Shown here piece after piece: positions 25,122 to 35,035 of a stretch of 64,000 bases of DNA. Location: the NCBI RefSeq assembly GCF_002115825.1, contig NZ_JFJZ01000020.1:1-64000 (forward strand), in the 5' to 3' direction. A model generated the notes under the pieces. That model had not been told where the DNA came from. It did not search any database and saw only the letters and a program-made list of their open reading frames with translations. Numbering within the stretch: position 1 is the first letter of the stretch; each line of letters opens with the position of its first letter. This stretch comes from Thalassospira sp. MCCC 1A01428 (lineage in GTDB: Bacteria; Pseudomonadota; Alphaproteobacteria; Rhodospirillales; Thalassospiraceae). Made by a program: the position numbers and the translations under genes.

Positions 25122-27197
25122 GTGAGCTTTCCCACCTGGCGCGACTGGATTTTTTCCAGCAAAGCCTTTGTTGCTTCCATGCTTGCGCTTTATATCGCGC
25201 TGTTTTTTGACCTGCCCCGTCCCTATTGGGCGATGGCGGCGGTTTATGTTGTGTCAAATCCGCTGGCAGGTGCGACCGGGTCCAAGGCAATGTATCGCGC
25301 ATTGGGTACCGTGATCGGTGCCTGTGCTGCCGTGTTTTTTGTTCCCATTTTTGTCAATTCCCCCGAATTGCTGAGCCTTGTGGTCGCACTTTGGACCGGG
25401 GTTTTGCTTTATATTTCTATGCTGGACCGTACCCCGCGCAGTTATGTCTTCATGCTGGCGGGATATACGTTACCGCTTATCGCCCTCCCCGATGTTGGTA
25501 CACCGGAACTGATTTTTGACACCGCCCTGGCGCGCAGCGAGGAAATCATTCTGGGCATCTTGTGTGCCAGCATCGTCAATGCTGTTGTTTTTCCTGTGAG
25601 TGTCAACAGCCTGCTCGATGGCAATATTTCAAAATGGCTGAACGATGCCGCAAGCTGGGCCGATGAAATTTTGCGCGGTGAAGGGGCCATTCCGGAAACA
25701 CCGGTAAAGCGCCAAAAACTTGCCGCCGACATTACCGGGCTAAATATGTTGCTGAGCCAGTTGCGCTATGATGTGAAAACACGCGAAGTCGTCAGGCCAA
25801 CACGCGAATTGCGCGGCCGCCTTTTAATGTTGCTGCCGCTGTTTTCATCCCTGGCGGACCGGCTTCACGCGCTAAAACAAAACAATCACGGTTTGCCTGC
25901 CGATATCAGCCCTGTTTTATGTGCCGTGGCCGACTGGTTCGACACACCGCAAAACATCAATGATGAAACAACACACGCCTTAATCGCGCGGATAGATGCC
26001 GCCGACATATCCGACCCGACAAAAACCCATGTTTGGGATAATATGGTCCGCGCCAGCGTAATGGCGCGGCTGCGCGAAATTGTTTATCTGTGGCGCGATT
26101 GTAATTCCCTGCGCGATATCATCGCCGATGGCAAACACAAACGCCATTGGCGCGCCCTGTTTCGTCATCGCAAGGTTATTGGGCAAACCCGGTATTATGA
26201 TTACGGCATGATGCTGTTTTCATGCGGATCAACCGTTTTGGCAACCTTGATTGCAAGTTTGGCGTGGATCCAGTCTGGCTGGCAATATGGGGCCGGGGCA
26301 GTATTAATGACGGCGGTAAGCGGATCGTTTTTTGCCGCGATGGACAGACCGGCCCCATTCATTATGATTTTGCTCAAATGGTTTTCCGCCAGTCTGGCGT
26401 TATCATTTGTCTATCTGTTCCTGATTTTGCCCCGCATCGATGGCTTTCCATTGCTGGTTCTGGTTTTTGCCCCGCCTTTCCTGATTTTGGGCACCCTGAT
26501 GCCACGCCCGCAATACGCAATTATTGCCATGTTACTCACAGTATCAACGGCATCATTCATCGCCCTTCAAAACCGTTTCAGCGTTAATTTTGATTCGTTC
26601 CTGAACGGCGGGATCGCCTCGCTGATCGGGATCGCATTCTCGCTGGTCTGGACCCTGCTGGTGCGCCCGTTTGGCAGCGAACTGGCCGCACGCCGCCTGA
26701 TGCGTGCGGGGTGGGCCGATTTGGCCAATACTGCCGCCGGGCAACATGGCGGCGACCACGCCGCATTGTCGGGCCGCATGCTTGACCGATTGGGCCAACT
26801 TGTTCCAAGGCTGGCCAGCCTTGAAGACCGCGAACTGGCAAAGGTTGATGGTTTTGCCGAAGTACGTCTGGGCTTTAACATCCTGGTTTTGCAACGCGAA
26901 CGCCGCCGCGTTGGCCCGGCCAGCCGCGATGCCATTGACACCGTCCTTTCTGCCATTGCCGGTTTTTTCACCCAACGCTTAAAACAGGGCAAAGCCCTGG
27001 AACCTGACGATGCGTTGCTGTTTGATATCGAACACTGTCTGAAACAGGTCGCAAATGAACCTGCCGGTAAACGGGCCGAAGCACTGGATGCGCTGGTGGG
27101 GGTCAAACGGGTATTGTTTCCCAACGCGACAAGCGCCAGCGGGATACTTACCCACATCAACGCCAATGACCGTGCAGATTTCAAGGCGGCGCAATAA
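25122..27197 (+). CDS. FUSC-family (AaeB-like) membrane efflux protein
   Basis: This 691-aa inner-membrane protein belongs to the aromatic acid exporter/fusaric acid resistance family. It has two membrane blocks (about 15-165 and 365-500) each followed by a soluble domain. The conserved start FDLPRPYWAMAAVYVVSNPL and the second-half WQYGAGAVLMTAVSGSFFA are visible. It uses a GTG start eight bases after GGAG, immediately after the MarR stop. Family members export hydroxybenzoate or related compounds, usually with an AaeA-type membrane-fusion partner. I see no such partner adjacent, which is odd. Confidence 0.85.
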   Translation: MSFPTWRDWIFSSKAFVASMLALYIALFFDLPRPYWAMAAVYVVSNPLAGATGSKAMYRALGTVIGACAAVFFVPIFVNSPELLSLVVALWTGVLLYISMLDRTPRSYVFMLAGYTLPLIALPDVGTPELIFDTALARSEEIILGILCASIVNAVVFPVSVNSLLDGNISKWLNDAASWADEILRGEGAIPETPVKRQKLAADITGLNMLLSQLRYDVKTREVVRPTRELRGRLLMLLPLFSSLADRLHALKQNNHGLPADISPVLCAVADWFDTPQNINDETTHALIARIDAADISDPTKTHVWDNMVRASVMARLREIVYLWRDCNSLRDIIADGKHKRHWRALFRHRKVIGQTRYYDYGMMLFSCGSTVLATLIASLAWIQSGWQYGAGAVLMTAVSGSFFAAMDRPAPFIMILLKWFSASLALSFVYLFLILPRIDGFPLLVLVFAPPFLILGTLMPRPQYAIIAMLLTVSTASFIALQNRFSVNFDSFLNGGIASLIGIAFSLVWTLLVRPFGSELAARRLMRAGWADLANTAAGQHGGDHAALSGRMLDRLGQLVPRLASLEDRELAKVDGFAEVRLGFNILVLQRERRRVGPASRDAIDTVLSAIAGFFTQRLKQGKALEPDDALLFDIEHCLKQVANEPAGKRAEALDALVGVKRVLFPNATSASGILTHINANDRADFKAAQ

Positions 27198-27244
27198 TCT
27201 GAATATCAATACGGATCGCGACGGTTAAGCTGCCGCAAACCGCG

Positions 27245-28498
27245 TCATTGATCGCGGCTGTCCCGGGTAACAATAACCGCATTGCTTTCAAGTGTGCGGT
27301 GAACCGGGCATTTATTGGCGATTTCAATCAACTTTTTGCGCACGTCATCGCTTAAATCACCCTGCAAGGTAATAACCCTTTCAAACCGGTCAATCCTGGC
27401 GGTGTCCTGATGCGGCCCGTCGCCGCAATCCGCGCAGTCTCGTGCATGGATTTTCTGATGCGTGACCTGCACCGAAATACCATCAAGGGCGATCTGTTTG
27501 AAATCGGCATACATGCGGATCGTCATTGAGGTGCAGGCCCCCAATGACGCTGCCAGATATTCATAGGGCGAAGGACCGCTTGCAAGGCCGCCTGCCCCCT
27601 CGGGTTCATCGGCCAGCATCCGGTGCGGGCCCGCCACCAGCATGGTTTGAAATTTTCCAAGGCCAGTTTCACGCGCCAGAATACCTTCATCTGCCCCCGC
27701 CGGGGTGGTGCCGGATGATGCGGCGGCATCCTTTGTCACCACATAGGGGCGGGCCCAGGTCGCAATAACATTGGCGGCATAGGTCGCGTCGTCAGGGTCG
27801 CGCAGCAAATGATCAGCTTTGTTTAGCGACACATAACTTTTGGGGTGCCGCGCTGCGGTGAAAATGCGGCTGGCATTATCAATGCCAACGGTTTGATCCA
27901 TCGGTGCATGCAACACCAGCAATGCCTTATGTAAAGACGCGGCCGATTTTTCGATATCATGCGCGGCAAGATCATCAAGGAACTGTTTTTTAATCACAAA
28001 GGGACGACCGCTTAGCGACACATCGGCCTGCCCTGCTGCACGAATTTCGGCCAGTTTATCGGCAAAATTTTCGGTTACATGGTTAATATCCGCTGGTGCG
28101 GCGATGGTGGCAACGGCCATTGCTTCGGGAATATCCCCGGCAACGGCCAATATGGCAGCGCCCCCCAGTGAATGACCAATCAGCAATTTGGGGGCTTCAT
28201 ACTCGATCCGCATATAATCCGCCGCCCGGCGCAAGTCTTCAAGGTTGGAGGTGAAATTGGTCGAGGCAAAATCACCGCCGGAGCCGCCCAGCCCGGTAAA
28301 ATCAAACCGCAAGACAGCAATTCCCTGCTCGTTCAAGGCTTGGGCAATTTTACGCGCTGCCGTCAAATCCTTGGTGCAGGTAAAACAATGGGCAAACAGG
28401 GCATAGGCCAAAACAGGCCCTGCAGGCAAATCCAGCCGTGCTGAAAGCGATGCGCCCATTGCCCCTTCAAAGCCAAGCCTGATCGGACGAACTGCCAT
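27245..28498 (-). CDS. Alpha/beta hydrolase-OsmC fusion protein
   Basis: This 417-aa two-domain protein has an N-terminal alpha/beta hydrolase (about 1-260, nucleophile in LLIGHSLGGAA). The C-terminal OsmC-like domain (about 275-415) carries the peroxidatic cysteines in LGACTSMTIR and NKCPVHRTLE. The combination is a known bifunctional family, but the biochemical link is unclear; the OsmC part resembles organic hydroperoxide reductases. The ATG at 28498 follows GGAG. It converges with the FUSC gene and diverges from the acetyltransferase gene. Confidence 0.88.
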   Translation of the reverse strand: MAVRPIRLGFEGAMGASLSARLDLPAGPVLAYALFAHCFTCTKDLTAARKIAQALNEQGIAVLRFDFTGLGGSGGDFASTNFTSNLEDLRRAADYMRIEYEAPKLLIGHSLGGAAILAVAGDIPEAMAVATIAAPADINHVTENFADKLAEIRAAGQADVSLSGRPFVIKKQFLDDLAAHDIEKSAASLHKALLVLHAPMDQTVGIDNASRIFTAARHPKSYVSLNKADHLLRDPDDATYAANVIATWARPYVVTKDAAASSGTTPAGADEGILARETGLGKFQTMLVAGPHRMLADEPEGAGGLASGPSPYEYLAASLGACTSMTIRMYADFKQIALDGISVQVTHQKIHARDCADCGDGPHQDTARIDRFERVITLQGDLSDDVRKKLIEIANKCPVHRTLESNAVIVTRDSRDQ

Positions 28499-28608
28499 GT
28501 TTTTCTCCGTCGCCAAAGGTGAAATATGCCTTGATAAGATGTTGTTACTGTACCATTTTAACGGGTAACATTTGCATGTTTTTTACGCTGAAAGACAGGC
28601 GATTTCAG

Positions 28609-29136
28609 ATGCTGCGAATTAAAACACCCCGACTGACCTTGCGCCCGGCAACGCCGCATGATGCCGATTTTATACACAGATTGTTAAACCAGCCGGACTG
28701 GATTGAATATATTGGCGACCGCAATATTGGCGATCTGGCAACAGCGGCGGTTTATATTAATGAACGCCTGATCGCGGCGTATCACCGCGATGGTTTTGGC
28801 CTGTATCTTGTCGATTTACAAGCAAGCGGGGAAACAATTGGCCTTTGCGGGCTGGTCAAACGGCAAACCCTGCCCGATCCCGATATCGGCTTTGCCTTTC
28901 TTGATCAATGGCAAGGCCAGGGTTTTGCCCGCGAGGCCGCACAGGCCACCTTGAAATATGCCTATCAGGATTTGGGCCTTAAACGGGTTATCGGCTTTAC
29001 CTTGCCCGGCAACAACCGGTCGATCCGGTTGCTTGAAAGCATCGGCATGGTGTTTGACAGCACCGTTTATGTCGATGGCGACCGCGAGGCCTGTAACCTG
29101 TATGTGCCCGCCAACCAGAACAATCCGGTGCCCTGA
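28609..29136 (+). CDS. RimJ/RimL-type GNAT acetyltransferase
   Basis: This acetyltransferase of about 175 aa starts MLRIKTPRLTLRPATPHDAD, typical of the RimJ/RimL-like group. It has the acetyl-CoA-binding segment WQGQGFAREAAQATLKYA and a C-terminal NNRSIRLLESIGM. Upstream in-frame ATGs at 28576 and earlier are possible but add non-homologous residues. The substrate, a protein N-terminus or small amine, cannot be told. It stands alone and converges with the thioesterase gene. Confidence 0.75.
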   Translation: MLRIKTPRLTLRPATPHDADFIHRLLNQPDWIEYIGDRNIGDLATAAVYINERLIAAYHRDGFGLYLVDLQASGETIGLCGLVKRQTLPDPDIGFAFLDQWQGQGFAREAAQATLKYAYQDLGLKRVIGFTLPGNNRSIRLLESIGMVFDSTVYVDGDREACNLYVPANQNNPVP

Positions 29137-29151
29137 AAAATCACGGCAGGA

Positions 29152-29649
29152 TTACGTGCGCCGGATACCAATGGTGCGACCCACGCCAGATGGGACGGGT
29201 AAATCGCGCTGTGCGACCCGAATACCGTCAAGCGTTTTGAAAATATCGTCAGGAAACGGGGCTGATCGCCGTGTTTCCATATTGATATGCATCGTAATTA
29301 TTTCGTTGGTCGCCGCCAGCCAGCCTTCATTTGCGTGGCGCATTTCATGATACATGTGAATGCGCTTTGAATCGCAATCAAGCACCCGGGTGTGAAGTTC
29401 AAACGGGTCATTCAAATGAATTTCACGGTCATACGTGGCGTGCATTTCCAGTGCAAAGGTCGATCCGCCGCGCCGCGCCGGATAGGTTCGCCCCAAACCG
29501 ACCGCATCAAGAAAACCCAACGACCCCAGATTAAAGGCAACGATATAATAGCCAACATTTACATGACCGTTAAAATCGATCCATTCGGGCGCAATATGCC
29601 CCCGATAGCTAATCAACATATCGGGGCCAAACAAATCGGTGCTGATCAT
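29152..29649 (-). CDS. Hot-dog-fold acyl-CoA thioesterase-like protein
   Basis: This 165-aa protein is of the 4-hydroxybenzoyl-CoA thioesterase type. It has the catalytic-site motif PEWIDFNGHVNVGYY with D25. Members of this family hydrolyse CoA esters of small acids; one branch acts on betainyl-CoA in carnitine breakdown, which I cannot distinguish here. It overlaps the upstream cyclodeaminase-like gene by four bases (ATGA) and is the last gene of the Liv-type operon, so a step releasing a free acid from a CoA ester is likely. Confidence 0.8.
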   Translation of the reverse strand: MISTDLFGPDMLISYRGHIAPEWIDFNGHVNVGYYIVAFNLGSLGFLDAVGLGRTYPARRGGSTFALEMHATYDREIHLNDPFELHTRVLDCDSKRIHMYHEMRHANEGWLAATNEIITMHINMETRRSAPFPDDIFKTLDGIRVAQRDLPVPSGVGRTIGIRRT

Positions 29650-30587
29650 TTATCCATCGCCTCGACAACACTGACAGCGGCAGCAAAATCTTCCAATGCA
29701 TGGCCGACCGATTTAAACACCGTGCATTCCCCTTCGGATAATCGACCTTTAACCTGTTCGCGTGTCAGGCCAAACAAATCACCCACAATATCATTTTTGC
29801 TAATTGCGCCTGACTGAATAGCCTGCACCACATCCCCGCCTTCAGCCGATGCCCCGTCAAAACTGTCAACAAAGATACGGCATTTTTTCATCACATCATC
29901 ATCGGTTTCGCGCATGGTGGGTTTAAACGCCCCAACCAGATCAACATGAACACCATCAGGTAACCACGCCCCGCGCACCAGCGGTTCATTGCTAAGGGTG
30001 GCGCAGGATATGATATCCGCTGTTTTACAGGCCATTTCCAAATCATCGGTGCCCGAAGCTTCAAAACCCAGCAATTCAACTTCGCGGGCCAATGTTACTG
30101 CTTTTTCCGGGCGGCGGTTCCATAGGGTCACTTTTTTGATCGGGCGCACCGATGCATGTGCCGCAATCAGGTTGGGAGCCATGGCACCAGTACCAACCAT
30201 AACCAAATGGCTGGCGTCCTTGCGCGCCAGATAATCCGCTGCCAATGCCGATGCCGCCGCAGTGCGACGTGTCGTCAGACGCGAGCCATCAAGCACCGCA
30301 GCAGGTTGCCCGGTAACGCCATCCAGTAAAATGTAAATCCCTGAAACAGCGGGCAGGTTGCGGCTGGAATTTCCCGGTACGACTGCCGCCACTTTTACCC
30401 CGGCAGCCCCGTCTTTTTCCCATGATGGCATAATTAACAGGGTTGCGTCGTCTTCGCCGGTTCGTTCCATGTTAAAATGACTGCGAAGCGGCGTTTCACA
30501 GCCTTTTGCAAACCAGCGGCGCAGGGCTTCAACCATGTCGCGCGGGGGAACGGAACGGTCAATGTCTTCGGCGGTAACGAAACGCAT
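29646..30587 (-). CDS. Ornithine cyclodeaminase/mu-crystallin family protein
   Basis: This 313-aa NAD(P)-binding protein has the family blocks GVKVAAVVPGN, ILLDGVTGQPAAVLDG, LTTRRTAAASALAADYLAR, the dinucleotide motif VMVGTGAMAPNLI and VDLVGAFKPTMRETD. Family reactions include ornithine to proline, ketimine reduction and N-alkyl amino acid dehydrogenation. An amino acid or imino acid substrate is likely. It lies in the operon with the Liv-type importer, downstream of the hydrolase gene and coupled to the thioesterase gene. Confidence 0.86.
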   Translation of the reverse strand: MRFVTAEDIDRSVPPRDMVEALRRWFAKGCETPLRSHFNMERTGEDDATLLIMPSWEKDGAAGVKVAAVVPGNSSRNLPAVSGIYILLDGVTGQPAAVLDGSRLTTRRTAAASALAADYLARKDASHLVMVGTGAMAPNLIAAHASVRPIKKVTLWNRRPEKAVTLAREVELLGFEASGTDDLEMACKTADIISCATLSNEPLVRGAWLPDGVHVDLVGAFKPTMRETDDDVMKKCRIFVDSFDGASAEGGDVVQAIQSGAISKNDIVGDLFGLTREQVKGRLSEGECTVFKSVGHALEDFAAAVSVVEAMDK

Positions 30588-30724
30588 GGGGCCTACCTGT
30601 AAAATTTGTGATTATTCAATTGGTAACGCAGGTTTACCTTATCACAACGGGTCTTCTACGTCACCGCATGTTGAGCTGAATATCACACACAGAACAGGCG
30701 TATTCTTGCCATTTCCCGCCCGTT

Positions 30725-31573
30725 TCAGCCGATAATACGCTTAAGATTTCCATATAGCGCACCATCACGAAGATACAGTTCTTCCAGCACCGTAAAATGG
30801 TTGGCACCCCATGCCTGATGCACCGGCACGATCAACCCCGCTTTCGCACAATATGCAGCATATGCCTGACTTTGTCGGACAAATTCCGGCGTTTCAACCG
30901 CTCCGACTACCAACATCATTCTGGCCCCAACGGGCACGGCGTCCAGCATTGGTGAATTATCGGCAGCACTGTCTTCGGTCAGGCGAATATCGATATTCAT
31001 GCTGGTAAAACGCAAGGGCTCCAGGTCAAACACACCCGACACCGGCACTACGGCGTTAAAAGGGGTCGCATCACCAATTTCGTTTTCCCAGTCATGGGCG
31101 GCCAAACGGGCCACAATTTGCCCCCCGGCCGAATGCCCGGAAATACTCAGCCGATCACGATCCCCGTTAAAATCGCCAATATGTTCGTAAACATATTTAA
31201 TGCAGCGAATGGCCTGGGCAGTGATGTCCTCGACCTTAACGTCGGGGCATAAATCGTAATTGGCACAAACCACTGTGTAACCATCGGCTACCAGATCACG
31301 AACAATAAAGGCGTAATCTTTTTTGTCCTGGCTACGCCAATACCCCCCATGAAAAAACACGTGAACCGGTGCATCAGGGCTACCGGCAGGAAAAACATCA
31401 AAGGTTTCTTTGGGTCCAGGCCCAAAACGCACATCAGACTGATGGTCAAGTTTTGCCCGCACATCATCTGATGCAGCAACGAACCGGGCAAAATGATCGG
31501 CAAAATCCGGCACGGTTTCGCGCGGATTATACTGCCATTCGACTTCTGCTTCTGTAAAACCGCCCCAGCCCAT
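30725..31573 (-). CDS. Alpha/beta hydrolase of the kynurenine-formamidase-like type
   Basis: This 282-aa hydrolase has the oxyanion motif HVFFHGGYWRSQDK, the nucleophile elbow ISGHSAGGQ and a C-terminal ANHFTVLEEL that supplies the catalytic histidine. HGGYW with GHSAGG is the pattern of arylformamidase-like and related carboxylesterase enzymes. It sits directly after livF and before the cyclodeaminase-like gene. It may open an ester or amide in the imported compound. No other kynurenine genes are nearby, so the name should not be taken as function. Confidence 0.82.
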   Translation of the reverse strand: MGWGGFTEAEVEWQYNPRETVPDFADHFARFVAASDDVRAKLDHQSDVRFGPGPKETFDVFPAGSPDAPVHVFFHGGYWRSQDKKDYAFIVRDLVADGYTVVCANYDLCPDVKVEDITAQAIRCIKYVYEHIGDFNGDRDRLSISGHSAGGQIVARLAAHDWENEIGDATPFNAVVPVSGVFDLEPLRFTSMNIDIRLTEDSAADNSPMLDAVPVGARMMLVVGAVETPEFVRQSQAYAAYCAKAGLIVPVHQAWGANHFTVLEELYLRDGALYGNLKRIIG

Positions 31574-31605
31574 TGATGATATATCCCTGTTAAAAGTGCC
31601 TTTTG

Positions 31606-32292
31606 TTAAATTCCAAGGTGATTTTTCTTTATTTCCGGGGCATTTGCAAATTGTTCAGAAGAACCATTCCAAACTATTTGCCCTTTTTCCAATACATAAT
31701 GCCGGTCACATACCGCCATTAATGCATCAAGATTGCCATCAATGATCAAAACTGTCTGGGCCAAATCGCGCAATTTACGAATGCAAGCCCAGATATCGGT
31801 CCGGATCACCGGTGCCAGCCCTTCGCTCGCCTCATCGAAAATCAGTAAATCAGGGTTGGTTAACAATGCGCGGCCAATTGCCAGCATTTGTTGCTCCCCG
31901 CCTGATAACTGATTGCCCATATTATTTTGTCGTTCGGCCAACCTTGGAAAAAGGTCGTAAATTTTTTCCAAATTCCATCCCTGCCCCCGGGCTGTTGCCA
32001 CCAGATTTTCGCGCACCGACAAGTTCGGAAAAATCTGTCGTCCTTCAGGCACCAAACCAATACCGGCACGGGCAATGCGAAAGGATTTATGGCGTGAAAT
32101 TTCCTGCCCCTTAAACCGGATGGATCCTGCTTTGGCCGGGGTTAACCCCATTATGGATCGAACCGTGGTGGTTTTCCCCATACCATTACGCCCCAAAAGG
32201 CTAACAATCTGGCCTTTTTCTACTTGCATATTTACGCCAAACAAAACCTGGCTGCCGCCATAACCGGTTTCAACGTTTTGCAGTTCCAGCAT
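31606..32292 (-). CDS. livF: Branched-chain amino acid-type ABC transporter ATPase LivF
   Basis: This 228-aa ATPase has Walker A LLGRNGMGKTT, signature LSGGEQQMLAIGRAL and Walker B LLIFDEASEGLAP. It has the short length and GRNGxGKTT variant typical of LivF. Its start overlaps the livG stop (TGATG). It couples ATP hydrolysis to import through LivHM. Confidence 0.92.
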   Translation of the reverse strand: MLELQNVETGYGGSQVLFGVNMQVEKGQIVSLLGRNGMGKTTTVRSIMGLTPAKAGSIRFKGQEISRHKSFRIARAGIGLVPEGRQIFPNLSVRENLVATARGQGWNLEKIYDLFPRLAERQNNMGNQLSGGEQQMLAIGRALLTNPDLLIFDEASEGLAPVIRTDIWACIRKLRDLAQTVLIIDGNLDALMAVCDRHYVLEKGQIVWNGSSEQFANAPEIKKNHLGI

Positions 32293-33053
32293 CAGTATCC
32301 CTCCGCCAGATAGGCTTTTTGAACGTCTTCGTTTTCGCGAATCTGATCAACACTGCCCGATGCAATCATGGCCCCGTTAACCAATACCGAAATCACATCG
32401 GCCAACCGAAAAACAATATTCATATCGTGTTCGACCAGCAAAATGGCGAAATCCGGTTTCAGCCTTTCCAGAAGCTCCGCCAACTGGTTGCTTTCCGTCG
32501 GGCCCATACCCGCCATAGGTTCGTCCAGCAACAAAACCTTTGGGTCCAAAGCTAGCGCCATGGCAATTTCCAACTGGCGTTTTTGCCCGTGCGCCAGATC
32601 GGCGGCACGTCGGCTGGCAAAACCGGCCAGACCAACCTGGTCAAGCAATGCTGCTGTGCGTTTATTGATTTGCACATCGCGCGTAACCGCACGCCAGAAG
32701 GAAAAATGATGCCGGGTGCGCGATTGAACGGCCACAGCAACATTTTCTGCCACGGTAAAATCATCAAATATCGCGGTAATTTGAAAAGACCGGGCCACCC
32801 CCATTCGGGCGCGTTTGGGCATGGAAAAACGGGTAATATCCTGTCCGTCAAACCAAACCTGCCCGCCATCAGGGCGTAATTCGCCCGATAATTGCGACAG
32901 GGCCGTCGTTTTGCCAGCCCCGTTCGGACCAATCAGGGCATGGATTTTACCAACTTCAAGCTGGATCGATAAATCATCTGTGGCACGCAACCCGCCATAA
33001 CTTTTATAAAGGTTGCGTGCTTCAAACACCGGGCGATCTTGTGCATTATCCAT
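32292..33053 (-). CDS. livG: Branched-chain amino acid-type ABC transporter ATPase LivG
   Basis: This 253-aa ATPase has Walker A IGPNGAGKTT, the long LivG insertion with VARSFQITAIFDDFTVAENV, the signature-region sequence LAHGQKRQLEIAMAL and Walker B VLLLDEPMAGMG. The ATG at 33053 follows AGGGGGTG; a GTG two codons earlier is possible. It overlaps the livM end by eight bases. Confidence 0.92.
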   Translation of the reverse strand: MDNAQDRPVFEARNLYKSYGGLRATDDLSIQLEVGKIHALIGPNGAGKTTALSQLSGELRPDGGQVWFDGQDITRFSMPKRARMGVARSFQITAIFDDFTVAENVAVAVQSRTRHHFSFWRAVTRDVQINKRTAALLDQVGLAGFASRRAADLAHGQKRQLEIAMALALDPKVLLLDEPMAGMGPTESNQLAELLERLKPDFAILLVEHDMNIVFRLADVISVLVNGAMIASGSVDQIRENEDVQKAYLAEGY

Positions 33054-34053
33054 GATCACCCCCTGACTTTACCGTTGCCTTGCCCGCGCCCGACAAAAAA
33101 CCAACGATGCCCCCCCGGAAAAACACCACCACCAATATTAAAACCGGCCCCAAAATGACCTGCCAGTGTTCCGTAAAGGACACCAGGCTTTCTTCCATCA
33201 GGAACAATGCCAAGGCCCCGTAAATCGGCCCGACAAGGGTGCCCAGCCCGCCCAAAATAACAATCACCATCAACTCGCCCGACCGCGACCAGTGCAACAG
33301 CCCGGGACTGACAAATTCGGAATGATTGGCAATCAAGGCCCCGGCCAGTCCGCCAATGGCGGCGGAAATGCAAAATGCGGTCAGCTTATAAAGCAGAGGA
33401 TCATAACCAAGCGCACGCATCCGGCGTTCATTTTGTTTACAGCCAATAATAACGCGGCCAAACCGCGACCCGACAAGGCGCGACAACAAAAACCACACTG
33501 CCAGCAAGATTGCGCAACACAGATAATAAAACGTATTGCGATCATACAGATCAAGGCCGGGAATAGCGTTTCGGTCCCACAAAGACAGCCCGTCTTCCCC
33601 ACCATACTGAGACAGGGAGACAAAGAAAAAATAAAACAGCTGGGCAAAGGCCAGCGTGATCATGATGAAATAAACGCCCGATGTCCGCAGACTGATCAGG
33701 CCAATAATCAGCCCGAAAAACGCCGCCACCAGCATTGCCAACGGCCAAACAACAAAAGCATCATTACTGCCCGTCCAGCCAAAGATAAAATCGCTGCCAT
33801 CAAAGGCGTGGGTGCCTAAAATACCCGCTGTATAGGCGCCGATGCCAAAAAAGGCTGCATGCCCAAAGCTGACCATCCCACCAAAACCAATGATCAGATC
33901 CAGCCCCACAGCCGCCACCGCATAAATAACCGCACGGTTAAACATCGTTATTAAAAACGAATTATCAAACGCATGTGCCACCGGTGGCACCAGTGCCAGC
34001 ACCACAAAAATTGTGATCGTCGACCAGCTTTTACGGGAAATATTTTTAACCAT
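33046..34053 (-). CDS. livM: Branched-chain amino acid-type ABC transporter permease LivM
   Basis: This 335-aa inner-membrane permease has about ten hydrophobic segments. It carries the LivM blocks DLIIGFGGMVSFGHAAFFGIGAY (early part) and a C-terminal GLGTLVGPIYGALALF. It overlaps livH by eight bases. It forms the membrane channel with LivH. Confidence 0.92.
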   Translation of the reverse strand: MVKNISRKSWSTITIFVVLALVPPVAHAFDNSFLITMFNRAVIYAVAAVGLDLIIGFGGMVSFGHAAFFGIGAYTAGILGTHAFDGSDFIFGWTGSNDAFVVWPLAMLVAAFFGLIIGLISLRTSGVYFIMITLAFAQLFYFFFVSLSQYGGEDGLSLWDRNAIPGLDLYDRNTFYYLCCAILLAVWFLLSRLVGSRFGRVIIGCKQNERRMRALGYDPLLYKLTAFCISAAIGGLAGALIANHSEFVSPGLLHWSRSGELMVIVILGGLGTLVGPIYGALALFLMEESLVSFTEHWQVILGPVLILVVVFFRGGIVGFLSGAGKATVKSGGDHG

Positions 34054-34960
34054 GTGTCTGAAACAACCCCCGGGGACGGAAGGCCAGAACCACGGCCATT
34101 AAAATATAAATCATCATTGATGCCAGGGATGCGCCCGCCCCGTCAGCCACCGAGGGTGGCAACCATAAACGCATCAGGTCAGGGATATAAACCCGGCCCA
34201 GGGTATCGGTAAGGCCAATCAACAGCGCACCGGCAACCGCCCCGCGAATGGAGCCAATGCCGCCAATCACAATCACCACAAAGGTCAGGATCAGGATATT
34301 TTCACCCATGCCGGACTGAACCGCACTGAACGGGGCCGCCATAACCCCCGCCAACCCGGCCAGCGCTGCGCCAAAGCCAAACAGCAAAGTATAAAGCAGG
34401 GAAATATTAACCCCCAAGGCCCCAATCATTTCGCGGTTGGATGCCCCGGCCCGTATCCACATGCCAATACGGGTTTTCATCACCAGAAAATACAAAAAAC
34501 CGGTTACCAGAATACCGGTTGCAATAACGGCCAAACGGAAGGCCGGATACGGCGCACCTGGAATAAATTCAACCGTGCCCGATAAAAATGCCGGCGGGTC
34601 CATGGCAATGGGCTGACGTCCCCAAACGATGCTAACCATTTCATTAAAAAACAAAATAAGGCCAAAGGTAGCCAAAACCTGATCAAGATGGTCGCGGCGA
34701 TATAGCCGGCGCATGATGACAAATTCCATCACCATCCCGGTAATGGCAGCCGCACCAACCCCGGCCAGAAGGCCCAGAAAAAAGCCCGAACCATGCGCAA
34801 TGGCCGTCGCGCCGACATAGGCACCAACCATGAACAACGACCCGTGCGCCAGGTTGATCAGGTTCATGATCCCGAAAATCAGGGTCAGTCCTGATGCCAT
34901 CAAAAGCAGGGTCACGCCAAATTGCAGCCCGTTTAAAAGCTGTTCGAGAAACAAAAGCAT
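34046..34960 (-). CDS. livH: Branched-chain amino acid-type ABC transporter permease LivH
   Basis: This permease of about 304 aa begins MLLFLEQLLNGLQFGVTLLLMASGLTLIFG, a typical LivH start. It contains INLAHGSLFMVGAY and VIGGIGSIRGAVAGALLIG. I chose the ATG at 34960 by homology; an upstream in-frame start would add 18 residues without membrane character. It follows livK by 75 bp. Confidence 0.9.
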   Translation of the reverse strand: MLLFLEQLLNGLQFGVTLLLMASGLTLIFGIMNLINLAHGSLFMVGAYVGATAIAHGSGFFLGLLAGVGAAAITGMVMEFVIMRRLYRRDHLDQVLATFGLILFFNEMVSIVWGRQPIAMDPPAFLSGTVEFIPGAPYPAFRLAVIATGILVTGFLYFLVMKTRIGMWIRAGASNREMIGALGVNISLLYTLLFGFGAALAGLAGVMAAPFSAVQSGMGENILILTFVVIVIGGIGSIRGAVAGALLIGLTDTLGRVYIPDLMRLWLPPSVADGAGASLASMMIYILMAVVLAFRPRGLFQTHG

Positions 34961-35035
34961 TATTATTTTCCGGTGCAAGTGCGAAAACACAATGGCCGAT
35001 ACGGGACCGGCCATTGGTTAAATTGCGTGGGCAAA

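Noticed and set aside
33166-33819. 217-codon antisense open frame in livM
   Set aside because: Product is Gln/Asn/Lys-rich, a typical complement of membrane-protein codons; no motif.
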